Of a stretch of DNA of 6,097 nt, positions 1 through 6,059 are shown piece after piece. The stretch covers positions 1-6,097 of the forward strand of contig JAFLUV010000141.1 in assembly GCA_022508635.1 (NCBI GenBank), in the 5' to 3' direction. The notes beneath the pieces are model-generated. The model was not told the DNA's origin. It was given only the letters and a program-made list of their open reading frames with translations, and did not search any database. The stretch's first letter is position 1. Every line of letters starts with the position of its first letter. This DNA comes from Prevotellaceae bacterium (GTDB lineage: Bacteria > Bacteroidota > Bacteroidia > Bacteroidales > Bacteroidaceae). Both the position numbers and the translations under genes were made by a program.

Positions 1-107
1 TTGTTGCTATATATCTATATCATAAAGCACCGAAATAAAAACGCGGATTCCCTTTTGAAGAAGCAATAACTAACAAACGACAGTATTCAACATAATAAAT
101 AATTAAA

Positions 108-1346
108 GTGGATTTTTACGATTTAGACCTTAACGATAAAGTTCTTGATGCACTTGATGACATGAATTTCACTGATACGACTCCTATTCAAGAGCATGCT
201 ATTCCGCCCATCTTAGATGGTAAGGATGTCATGGGTGTTGCACAGACAGGAACGGGTAAGACTGCCGCCTACCTATTGCCAATGCTTAGCAGGCTGGCTG
301 ACGGCGGTTTCCCGCACAATGCTATCAATTGTATCATCATGTCCCCTACCCGCGAACTTGCACAACAGATAGACAGCGCCATGCAAGGCTTTGCATATTA
401 TCTGGACAACGTGAGTAGTGTGGCCGTATATGGCGGTAACGACGGTATTCGCTACGAGCAGGAAAAACGTGCTATGCAAAGCGGTGTAGACGTTGTTATC
501 GCTACGCCGGGACGACTCATTAGCCATTTAAATTTGGGAAATATCGACCTCAGCCGTGTGTCGTTCTTCATTCTTGACGAAGCTGACCGTATGCTTGACA
601 TGGGTTTCTGCGACGACATCCTACAGATAGCAAAAACGTTGCCAAAAGAGCGGCAGACTATTATGTTTAGCGCAACAATGCCTGGTGATATTTTAAACTT
701 GGCACACAGCATATTACGCAATCCTGTTGAAGTGAAGCTCGCGGTAAGTAAACCCGCAGAAAACATTCGTCAGAGTGCTTATCTATGCTATGAGCCGCAG
801 AAGCTGATGGTTGTAAAACGTATCTTCGAGCAAGAACCTCCGCGCCGTGTCATTATTTTCGTCGGTTCTAAAAAGAAGACGAAAGAGCTTGCCATTAGCA
901 TTATACGTGCAGGATACAATGCCCGTGCTATGCACAGTGATTTGTCGCAGGCCGAGCGCGACGAAGTGATGTATCTCTTCCGCAGCGGAAAGATAGATGT
1001 GCTGGTGGCAACGGACATTGTGGCTCGCGGAATTGATATTGACGACATCGCTATTGTTATCAATTTTGATGTGCCACGCGACGAGGAGGATTATGTACAT
1101 CGTATCGGACGCACCGCACGTGCAGGTCGCGGAGGGCGTGCCGTAACGCTCGTTAACGAGAAAGACATGCACTACTTCCGTCAGATAGAACAATTCTTGG
1201 AAAAGGAAATACGCAAGGAACAGATGCCAGAGGAGTTTGGCGAGACACCATCATATCACTCGAAGAGCAAGCAGAAACGAAGCCACAGGTACCATAACAA
1301 TAGGAAAGGAAAGGGGAAGAAGTATGTCAAGAAACCTAACAGGTGA
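108..1346 (+). CDS. rhlE: DEAD-box ATP-dependent RNA helicase, RhlE-like
   Basis: This 412-residue cytoplasmic enzyme uses ATP to unwind or remodel short RNA duplexes; relatives act in ribosome assembly and RNA decay. All core motifs are visible: Q motif (F21, TPIQ 25-28), Walker A AQTGTGKT (45-52), PTRELAQQ (80-87), TPGR (133-136), DEAD-box DEAD (157-160), SAT (188-190), ARGIDI (306-311) and HRIGRTAR (331-338). A lysine/arginine-rich tail of about 25 residues (388-412) probably binds RNA. The start is GTG at 108: an in-frame TAA lies at 96-98, no ATG lies between, and the N-terminus then fits the family (DFYDLDLNDKVL). No convincing TAnnTTTG promoter was found in the 107 bases upstream. The next gene starts inside the last 23 bases, so the two are probably co-transcribed. 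The family is certain; the exact RhlE subgroup and its RNA target are inferred. Confidence 0.96.
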   Translation: MDFYDLDLNDKVLDALDDMNFTDTTPIQEHAIPPILDGKDVMGVAQTGTGKTAAYLLPMLSRLADGGFPHNAINCIIMSPTRELAQQIDSAMQGFAYYLDNVSSVAVYGGNDGIRYEQEKRAMQSGVDVVIATPGRLISHLNLGNIDLSRVSFFILDEADRMLDMGFCDDILQIAKTLPKERQTIMFSATMPGDILNLAHSILRNPVEVKLAVSKPAENIRQSAYLCYEPQKLMVVKRIFEQEPPRRVIIFVGSKKKTKELAISIIRAGYNARAMHSDLSQAERDEVMYLFRSGKIDVLVATDIVARGIDIDDIAIVINFDVPRDEEDYVHRIGRTARAGRGGRAVTLVNEKDMHYFRQIEQFLEKEIRKEQMPEEFGETPSYHSKSKQKRSHRYHNNRKGKGKKYVKKPNR

Positions 1347-2259
1347 ACAATATGTACGAAGCAAGTACATAACGCTGCAGGCGAAGGAGTCTGTGCAGCT
1401 GATGGACTTCCTCTTGAAAGAGATGAGCGGTATCAGTCGTAACAGAGTCAAGGATCTACTGCGGGGACATGCCGTCATGGTGGACAGGAAGCTGGTCACT
1501 CAGTACGACTTCATACTCCAGCCTGGGCAGATGGTACTTGTTAGCCGTCGCAAGCGTAGTACGGAACTGCAAAACAAGTACGTGAAGATTATATATGAGG
1601 ATAAGGACATCATCGTCATTGAAAAGTCGAAAGGCATCCTTAGCATGGCCTCTACGCCTGGACAGTACTGTGTCAAGACCATCCTTGACGAGTATTTTCG
1701 TAGCCGACACTTCCCATGTACCGCACACGTGGTACATCGTCTGGATCGCGATACAAGCGGCTTAATGATATACGCCAAGAGCCGTGAAGTGCAAGCAATG
1801 TTTGAAAAGGACTGGCACGGCATGGTCTATGATCGCCGCTACGTGGCTGTCCTCTGTGGAGAGATGGAGCAAGAAGGTGGCACCGTACACTCGTGGTTGA
1901 AAGACAATAAGGCTTTCATTACCTATAGTAGCTCCACTGACAACGGTGGTAAGGAAGCCATTACGCACTACCGCCGACTGGTGACCAACGGCCGCTTTAC
2001 ACTGGCTGAGATGCGACTTGAGACAGGACGTAAGAACCAGATACGCGTCCACATGAAAGACTTAGGCCATCCCGTGGCTGGAGACGACAAATACGGTAAT
2101 GGGCCATGTCCTCTTCACCGCCTTGCCCTCCACGCTTTCCGCCTCTACTTCTACCATCCCCGTACAGGTGAGCTGATGCGGTTTGAGACACCTCACCCTA
2201 CAGCCTTTGTCAGGCTGTTCGACCTTGCATCTGCGGGAAAGAAGACAACAGATAAGTGA
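1324..2259 (+). CDS. RluA/RluD-family 23S rRNA-type pseudouridine synthase with S4 domain
   Basis: This 311-residue enzyme is predicted to isomerise uridine to pseudouridine in RNA, most likely rRNA. Residues about 24-75 look like an S4 RNA-binding domain (LMDFLLKEMSGISRNRVKDL, then a VDRKLVTQYDFILQPGQMV stretch). The catalytic domain follows, with the family motif HRLDRDTSGLMIYAKS at 138-153; D141 is the expected catalytic aspartate. A further conserved stretch, ETGRKNQIRVHMKDLGHPVAGD, lies in the second half. ATG 1324 was chosen because the S4 domain begins soon after it and a purine-rich stretch (aggaaaggggaaga) precedes it. A longer in-frame opening from TTG 1237 would only translate helicase sequence out of frame. 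The gene overlaps the helicase by 23 bases, which suggests an operon for RNA handling. Which uridine it modifies cannot be told from sequence alone, so no rlu symbol is given. Confidence 0.93.
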   Translation: MSRNLTGEQYVRSKYITLQAKESVQLMDFLLKEMSGISRNRVKDLLRGHAVMVDRKLVTQYDFILQPGQMVLVSRRKRSTELQNKYVKIIYEDKDIIVIEKSKGILSMASTPGQYCVKTILDEYFRSRHFPCTAHVVHRLDRDTSGLMIYAKSREVQAMFEKDWHGMVYDRRYVAVLCGEMEQEGGTVHSWLKDNKAFITYSSSTDNGGKEAITHYRRLVTNGRFTLAEMRLETGRKNQIRVHMKDLGHPVAGDDKYGNGPCPLHRLALHAFRLYFYHPRTGELMRFETPHPTAFVRLFDLASAGKKTTDK

Positions 2260-2295
2260 ACAACATACTATATAATTAATAATGTATATACTAAC

Positions 2296-2940
2296 ATGAA
2301 GAAAAAACTTATTTATTGCGCTGCTATAGCAGTTGCAAGCCTATCACTTACATCCTGTGGTACAACCGCAGCACTTCCTGCAACCTCCTCAACTGCAGCT
2401 ACGGGTAGCCTGCTCGGTAGCTCGCTCCAAACTGCAGGCAGCGGATTACTCAGTAACTTGCTCACCAGTCTGCTGGGCAATACTACTTCGCAACAGTCAC
2501 TCGTAGGTACTTGGACATACACTGCTCCTAAGGTTGTTTTTGAAAGTGAGAACATTCTTTCACAGATTGGTGGACAAGTCGTTAGCAGCAACCTTGAGTC
2601 AAAGCTGGGTACTCAGCTGGAGAAACTGGGCTTCTCCGCTGGAAAATCCGTACTTGAGTTAAAGGAGGACAATACCTGCACCCTCACCGTCGGCTCAAAA
2701 ACAATGTCCGGCACTTACGCCTATGACAGTAGCAATAGTAAGCTGACCATAACGGGCGCTCTCGGTGTAGGCCAGGTCACCTGTACTGCAACCATCCAGG
2801 GTACTCAGCTCCTTATGCTTTTCGAAGCAGACAAGCTTCTCTCCATAGCTACTACTTTGAGCAGTAAAAGCAGTAGTACACTCTCATCCCTGTTGAGCAA
2901 CTACTCAGGTCTCAGGCTTGGATGGGTCATGACAAAGTAA
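2296..2940 (+). CDS. Putative lipoprotein, DUF4923-like (lipocalin-like fold)
   Basis: This 214-residue protein has a lipoprotein signal: a positive MKKK start, a hydrophobic stretch (residues 6-18) and a lipobox L18-T19-S20-C21, so C21 should be lipidated. The residues just after the cysteine (GTTAAL) lack the acidic cluster that marks surface-exported lipoproteins in Bacteroidetes, so a periplasm-facing membrane anchor is more likely (inference). A low-complexity Ser/Thr/Leu/Gly linker runs to about residue 67. Then comes a beta-rich domain with LVGTWTY (69-75), ELKEDNTCTLTVG and SGTYAYDSSNSKLTITG, the pattern of small lipocalin-like 'GTW' domains, and a YSGLRLGWVMTK end typical of DUF4923 as I remember it. 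It starts 36 bases after the pseudouridine synthase. I see no TAnnTTTG box in between, so it may be read through from upstream. Its molecular role is unknown. Confidence 0.85.
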   Translation: MKKKLIYCAAIAVASLSLTSCGTTAALPATSSTAATGSLLGSSLQTAGSGLLSNLLTSLLGNTTSQQSLVGTWTYTAPKVVFESENILSQIGGQVVSSNLESKLGTQLEKLGFSAGKSVLELKEDNTCTLTVGSKTMSGTYAYDSSNSKLTITGALGVGQVTCTATIQGTQLLMLFEADKLLSIATTLSSKSSSTLSSLLSNYSGLRLGWVMTK

Positions 2941-2975
2941 CAAGATACACATTGTTGCAATGGCAGCAAGGGAAC

Positions 2976-3012
2976 AAAAAGGGGACATTTCTTGGTGAAA
3001 TGTCCCCTTTTT
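2976..3012 (+). terminator. Rho-independent terminator after the lipoprotein gene
   Basis: A perfect 16-bp inverted repeat (AAAAAGGGGACATTTC at 2976-2991 and its complement at 2997-3012) closes on a 5-base loop TTGGT. The GGGGACATTTC core pairs with GAAATGTCCCC and is followed by TTTTT. Because the left arm begins with AAAAA, it could also stop transcription on the minus strand. It lies 36 bases after the lipoprotein stop codon. Confidence 0.93.
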
Positions 3013-3223
3013 ATATAATTAAGTGCCCTTTCGGATCATAAAACTACTTTTGGGGATACTTTTATCCCACACCAAGTGTTCAGACAGAATTTTGGTAAAA
3101 ACGAGATTCGGGGTATGAGCTAAGGAAAAACACTTGGGTGCTATTCGTAATTTGCGAAACAAACTGAAAGACAGGAAATAGAAGGAGCCTTGCATGATGC
3201 AAGCCTATGTTTTCACAGAGATA
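3013..3223. other. Intergenic segment with no gene; small inverted repeats
   Basis: No plausible coding region was found on either strand; the 79-codon minus-strand opening at 3080-3319 has no family resemblance and runs through the rubredoxin promoter. Three small symmetrical elements are visible: GGGATA-CTTT-TATCCC (3053-3068), CCAAGTGTT (3072-3080) with its complement AACACTTGG (3129-3137), and CTTGCA-TGA-TGCAAG (3189-3203). It may be spacer, a dispersed repeat or a structured RNA; the sequence alone does not decide. Confidence 0.6.
3072..3137. repeat. 9-bp inverted repeat spaced by 48 bases
   Basis: CCAAGTGTT at 3072-3080 is the exact reverse complement of AACACTTGG at 3129-3137. Inside the loop, GAAT (about 3087) and ATTC (about 3106) could pair as well. 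A U-tract does not follow, so it is not a simple terminator. Function unknown; chance occurrence is possible. Confidence 0.4.
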
Positions 3224-3255
3224 TTTGTATATAATAATTATATTCCGTAATTTTG
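3224..3255 (+). promoter_or_regulatory. Bacteroidetes-type promoter for rubredoxin
   Basis: TTTG at 3224-3227 is followed after exactly 20 bases by TAATTTTG at 3248-3255. This matches the Bacteroidetes housekeeping sigma pattern, with -33 TTTG and -7 TAnnTTTG. Transcription would start near 3262 and leave an A/T-rich leader of about 64 bases before the rubredoxin ATG, with no Shine-Dalgarno sequence, as is usual in this phylum. Confidence 0.8.
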
Positions 3256-3325
3256 CACTCACGAAATAACAGCAAACATTTTTTACTATCCAAATTTTAT
3301 TAACCAATCTAAAACACAAACTACT

Positions 3326-3484
3326 ATGACAAAGTATGTATGCGACGTATGCGGATGGGAGTATGATCCCGAAGTAGGAGTTCCCGAAGCAGGTATTGAA
3401 CCCGGAACGCCTTGGGAAGAGGTACCCGAAGATTTCGTGTGCCCGATGTGCGGTGTAGGAAAAGACCAGTTCTCAGCACAGTAA
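3326..3484 (+). CDS. Rubredoxin (52 residues)
   Basis: A small soluble one-iron electron carrier. The four iron ligands have the canonical spacing: C6-x2-C9 (CDVCG) and C39-x2-C42 (CPMCG), with the expected PEAGIEPGTPWEEVPEDF region between and GVGKDQF after. Length and cysteine positions match classical single-domain rubredoxins such as that of Clostridium pasteurianum. Two core aromatics differ from that protein: residue 30 is W rather than F, and residue 37 is F rather than W. Residue 11 is W where Y is usual. In anaerobic Bacteroidales, rubredoxins commonly pass electrons to rubrerythrin-type peroxide or oxygen defence proteins, but no partner gene is in this window. It has its own promoter and terminator, so it is probably monocistronic. 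The start ATG at 3326 is the only sensible one. Confidence 0.96.
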   Translation: MTKYVCDVCGWEYDPEVGVPEAGIEPGTPWEEVPEDFVCPMCGVGKDQFSAQ

Positions 3485-3506
3485 CGAGGGAGTTATTTAC
3501 AGACAA

Positions 3507-3547
3507 GGGTGTGCCGTTTGGTCATGGCACACCCTATTTCTGTTACA
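3507..3547 (+). terminator. Probable rho-independent terminator after rubredoxin
   Basis: GGGTGTGCC (3507-3515) pairs perfectly with GGCACACCC (3526-3534) across a 10-base loop, followed by the T-rich TATTTCTGTT. It begins 22 bases after the rubredoxin stop. The T-tract is interrupted, so some read-through into the polymerase is possible. Confidence 0.78.
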
Positions 3548-3597
3548 TAGCCCCACGGGCGACAATCGTATTCCCTGAACAACAATCATATAATCCT

Positions 3598-5127
3598 GTG
3601 ACCAACAACCAACGTACATACGTTGCCATTGACCTAAAGTCATTCTATGCCAGTGTAGAGTGTGCGGAACTAGGACTTGATCCGCTGACGACCAATCTGG
3701 TGGTGGCAGATGAGAGCCGGACGGAAAAGACAATCTGTCTGGCCGTCTCACCTTCGCTGAAGGCATACGGCATACCCGGACGTGCACGGTTGTTTGAGGT
3801 AGTGCAACGCGTCAGGGAGGTGAATGACGAGCGTCGGAGACGGTTACCTGGGCATTGTTTCAGAGGGACATCGACAAACGATGCGGAGATAAGGCTGCAT
3901 CCTGACCTGGAGCTGGACTTTATACGTGCCGTGCCTCGCATGGCTTTCTACATCGAGTACAGCAAGCTCATCTATCATATTTACCTGAAGTATGTTGCAG
4001 CCGAGGACATCCACGTGTACAGCATAGATGAGGTATTCATAGATGTCACGAACTATCTGGATACCTACAGGAAGACACCTCACGAGATGGCTATTACCAT
4101 AGTGCGTGACGTGCTGAAGACAACGGGTATCACGGCAACTGCCGGCATCGGTACTAACATGTATCTCAGCAAGGTGGCAATGGACATCGTGGCAAAGCAC
4201 ATGCCTGCCGACGAGGATGGAGTACGCATTGCCGAGCTGGACGAGATGTCATACCGCAGAAAACTATGGAACCACCACCCGATCACGGACTTTTGGCGTG
4301 TGGGGCACGGCTTGGCAGAGAAGCTTGCAGGGTACGGGATAGACACGATGGGGAAGATAGCACGCTGCTCCGTGGAGAACGAGGAACTGCTCTACCGTCT
4401 GTTCGGAGTAAATGCGGAGCTTCTGATTGACCATGCCTGGGGATGGGAACCCTGCACCATTGCCGACGTAAAGGCCTATCGTCCAAAAGTCAATTCGATG
4501 AGCAGCGGACAGGTTCTGAGACAGCCCTATACCTTCGGACAGGCAAGGAACGTTGTTTCGGAAATGGCGGATGCCATCAGTCTGAAGCTTGTAGAGAAGC
4601 GCCTTACGACAAATCAGCTGGTGCTTACCGTCGGCTATGACAGGGAAAGCCTCTCCCGTCCGGAGATAGCTGCCCATTATCATGGCGAGATCGTGACTGA
4701 CCGCTACGGGAGACAAGTACCCAAGAGCGCACACGGCACGGTCAATCTCTGCGAACAAACCTCGTCAAGCAGGGAGATTATCGGTGCAGTGACCAAGCTC
4801 TATGACAGCATTGTCAACAGGAACCTGCTGATACGCCGCCTGAACATCTGCACCAACCATGTCATTCCTGAGAAGCAGGAAGCAGAGCTCCGGGAGCAAG
4901 GGAGTGGAGGAAAGGCACTTCAGCTTGACCTCTTCACCGATTACGAGGCACTTGAACAGCAGGAGAAAGACAAGAAAGAACAGCGCGAAAAGGAACGTCG
5001 CATGCAGGAGGCCATACTCAGCATCAAGCAGCGCTTTGGCAAGAATGCCATCCTGAGGGGGACGAGCTATGCCGACGGTGCGACGGGACGGGAGCGGAAC
5101 AACCAAATAGGAGGACACAGGAAATGA
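3598..5127 (+). CDS. Y-family DNA polymerase, UmuC-like (ImpB/MucB/SamB family)
   Basis: A predicted translesion DNA polymerase of 509 residues. With GTG 3598 as residue 1, the first metal-binding aspartate is D12 in AIDLKSFYASVEC. Y17 sits at the steric-gate position, as in UmuC, where DinB has F. The second acidic motif is YSIDEVFIDVT with D144 and E145. AGIGTN (182-187) and the following helix match the conserved palm segment. A helix-hairpin-helix region (about 225-260) and a little-finger domain (about 300-420) follow. The C-terminus carries QLDLF at 442-446, the textbook beta-clamp-binding pentapeptide, then a charged, coiled-coil-like tail. No ATG lies near the conserved start. GTG 3598 fits best; an opening in the same frame from 3412 would overlap rubredoxin and the terminator. 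The gene is coupled to a YolD-like gene, a pairing typical of Firmicutes, which suggests transfer. No clear promoter was seen. Confidence 0.93.
   Translation: MTNNQRTYVAIDLKSFYASVECAELGLDPLTTNLVVADESRTEKTICLAVSPSLKAYGIPGRARLFEVVQRVREVNDERRRRLPGHCFRGTSTNDAEIRLHPDLELDFIRAVPRMAFYIEYSKLIYHIYLKYVAAEDIHVYSIDEVFIDVTNYLDTYRKTPHEMAITIVRDVLKTTGITATAGIGTNMYLSKVAMDIVAKHMPADEDGVRIAELDEMSYRRKLWNHHPITDFWRVGHGLAEKLAGYGIDTMGKIARCSVENEELLYRLFGVNAELLIDHAWGWEPCTIADVKAYRPKVNSMSSGQVLRQPYTFGQARNVVSEMADAISLKLVEKRLTTNQLVLTVGYDRESLSRPEIAAHYHGEIVTDRYGRQVPKSAHGTVNLCEQTSSSREIIGAVTKLYDSIVNRNLLIRRLNICTNHVIPEKQEAELREQGSGGKALQLDLFTDYEALEQQEKDKKEQREKERRMQEAILSIKQRFGKNAILRGTSYADGATGRERNNQIGGHRK
5109..5114 (+). promoter_or_regulatory. 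Consensus Shine-Dalgarno site for the YolD-like gene
   Basis: AGGAGG lies 9 bases before ATG 5124 and inside the polymerase's last codons. Such a perfect site is unusual in Bacteroidetes, where most genes lack one, and fits an origin in Firmicutes. Confidence 0.7.
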
Positions 5128-5312
5128 ACGCCTACGACGACATTATAGACCTGCCGCACCACGTTTCGAAGAGGCATCCGCAGATGTCGATGCACCAGCG
5201 TGCTGCGCAGTTCGCACCCTTTGCCGCGCTGAGCGGCTACGAAGAAGCTATAGAAGAGGCAGAAAGGGAGAACGCCGAAAAATACGAGGGCAGGCAGCAC
5301 CTTGAAGAATAG
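5124..5312 (+). CDS. YolD-like protein, short form (62 residues)
   Basis: The start ATG overlaps the polymerase stop (ATGA at 5124-5127), so translation is probably coupled. The protein shows the conserved N-terminal signature of the YolD-like partners found next to UmuC-type polymerases: YDDII (4-8), LPHHVSKRHPQM (10-21) and RAAQFAPFAAL (26-36), then GYEEAIEEAE. The family members I remember from Firmicutes are about 90-130 residues long and continue into a beta-rich C-terminal domain. Here the protein stops after an acidic helix, 20 bases before the end of the convergent phosphatase gene. It is therefore either a naturally short version or a 3'-truncated gene. Its function is unproven; association suggests a polymerase accessory or regulatory role in the DNA damage response. 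Confidence 0.8.
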   Translation: MNAYDDIIDLPHHVSKRHPQMSMHQRAAQFAPFAALSGYEEAIEEAERENAEKYEGRQHLEE

Positions 5313-5332
5313 GGTGCAGGCAGTGCCTTGTC

Positions 5333-5803
5333 TCAATACCTTTCCAGCAGCGCCCGGCATCCCTCGAGGACGTCCCGCCACGTCGCGTCGAAGTCGCGCG
5401 TGTACCAAGGGTCTGCCACGTCGCCAGGGCGTGAAGTAAAGTCCATCAGCCGATGGATTTTACCTTCCGGATCTCCGCCGCAAATGGCGTGCATGTTGCG
5501 GATATTCCACGAGTCCATGCCGACAAGCAGGTCAAAGCGCGTGTAGTCGTCGCGCGTCATCTGTCTGGCAGTCTTGCCCGCCGAAGAGATGCCGTGCTCG
5601 GCCAGCTTGCGTCTGGTCTGCGGATAGACGGGACTGCCAATCTCCTCGGTCGAGGTAGCTGCCGACTCTATGTAGAACTCATCGGTGCGGCCAGCCTTCC
5701 GGACAAGGTCCTTCATCAAAAATTCCGCCATCGGCGAGCGGCATATATTCCCGTGGCAGACAAAGAGGATGTTTGTTTTCGTCGGTTTCATCGGAGCTTC
5801 CAT
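5333..5803 (-). CDS. Low-molecular-weight protein tyrosine phosphatase
   Basis: A 156-residue cytoplasmic phosphatase that removes phosphate from tyrosine. The P-loop CHGNICRSP (16-24) gives the C-x5-R-S signature, with nucleophile C16 and phosphate-binding R22. The general acid is D131 in VADPWYTRDF. The length matches the family. In Bacteroidales such enzymes can serve capsule or exopolysaccharide control, and some relatives are arsenate reductases, but the DPWY motif and lack of an ars neighbourhood favour a phosphatase. The ATG at 5803 was chosen; a second in-frame ATG four codons later (5791) is an equally good start, since the conserved domain begins near residue 10. It has its own promoter 20-odd bases upstream. 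It is convergent with the polymerase/YolD pair. G+C is high at its 3' end: 43 of 60 bases at 5341-5400 by hand count. Confidence 0.95.
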   Translation of the reverse strand: MEAPMKPTKTNILFVCHGNICRSPMAEFLMKDLVRKAGRTDEFYIESAATSTEEIGSPVYPQTRRKLAEHGISSAGKTARQMTRDDYTRFDLLVGMDSWNIRNMHAICGGDPEGKIHRLMDFTSRPGDVADPWYTRDFDATWRDVLEGCRALLERY

Positions 5804-5822
5804 TTTGGATTAATAGACTTTT

Positions 5823-6041
5823 TTACGCTGCAAAGGTACTGCTTTTCTGCGTTTCCTGCAACACGTCCGTGCCGAAGTCCGCTGTCACCCCGTCCACTTC
5901 GCCCACGCCGGATGTCGAGCCGCGAGCCATGATTTTCGTCAGTTCAGGCTTCGTCACCGTCTGGATTCGCATCCACTGCAGGAAATACAGCGTCCCTTTC
6001 GTCTGAGGATTCGTGCCCTTTTCCCTGATCGGGAAGCTCAT
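5823..6041 (-). pseudogene. Truncated HU-like DNA-binding protein (N-terminal part)
   Basis: The frame encodes 72 residues from ATG 6041, preceded by a strong AGGAGG. Its sequence (FPIREKGTNPQTKGTLYF, then VTKPELTKIMARGST and GVGEVDGVTADFGTDVLQE) follows the layout of the long HU/IHF-like proteins of Bacteroidetes: a beta-strand lead-in, a helix with 'LTK/LAK', a 'ST' turn and a second helix. Those proteins usually run past 100 residues, with a 'VKLDGLGTF'-type strand next. Here that half is absent: after DVLQE the frame reads TQKSSTFAA and stops, and the STFAA codons are made of the phosphatase promoter. No remnant of the missing half was found in the other frames downstream. A deletion or rearrangement that broke the gene is the simplest reading. 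Alternatively it is an intact small unknown protein. Family assignment is by memory of pattern only. Confidence 0.5.
5831..5861 (-). promoter_or_regulatory. Bacteroidetes-type promoter for the tyrosine phosphatase
   Basis: On the minus strand GTTG (ending at 5859) is followed after 20 bases by TACCTTTG (5838 down to 5831), a full match to TAnnTTTG. Transcription would begin near 5824, leaving about a 20-base leader before ATG 5803. The -7 box lies inside the last codons of the short HU-like reading frame. Confidence 0.75.
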
Positions 6042-6046
6042 CAATA

Positions 6047-6056
6047 CCTCCTTTTT
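6047..6056 (-). promoter_or_regulatory. Strong Shine-Dalgarno site for the HU-like frame
   Basis: The minus strand reads AAAAAGGAGG, then TATTG, then ATG 6041. This decides the start at 6041 over the TTG one codon upstream (6044), which would sit too close to the site. Confidence 0.65.
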
Positions 6057-6059
6057 GGG

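Noticed and set aside
783..1193. Minus-strand open frame (136 codons) under the helicase
   Set aside because: It is antisense to the conserved helicase motifs and has no recognisable domain or start signal.
1237..1323. TTG 1237 as start of the pseudouridine synthase
   Set aside because: The added residues are helicase tail codons in another frame, and ATG 1324 fits the family's N-terminus.
3053..3068. GGGATA/TATCCC hairpin as a second terminator
   Set aside because: Only six base pairs and no T-tract follows; a much stronger terminator lies 41 bases upstream.
3080..3319. Minus-strand open frame of 79 codons in the intergenic gap
   Set aside because: Low-complexity, A/T-driven translation with no domain, running across the rubredoxin promoter.
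3412..3597. Longer polymerase start at ATG 3412
   Set aside because: The extra residues are rubredoxin codons read out of frame plus the terminator hairpin; the conserved polymerase domain starts only near 3616.
5283..5332. Bidirectional terminator between the YolD-like and phosphatase genes
   Set aside because: Only five-base pairings (GCACC with GGTGC) and no T-run on either strand; not convincing.
5453..5932. Long plus-strand open frame (159 codons) opposite the phosphatase
   Set aside because: It lies antisense to a clear phosphatase, in G+C-rich sequence where such shadows are common, and its translation resembles no family.
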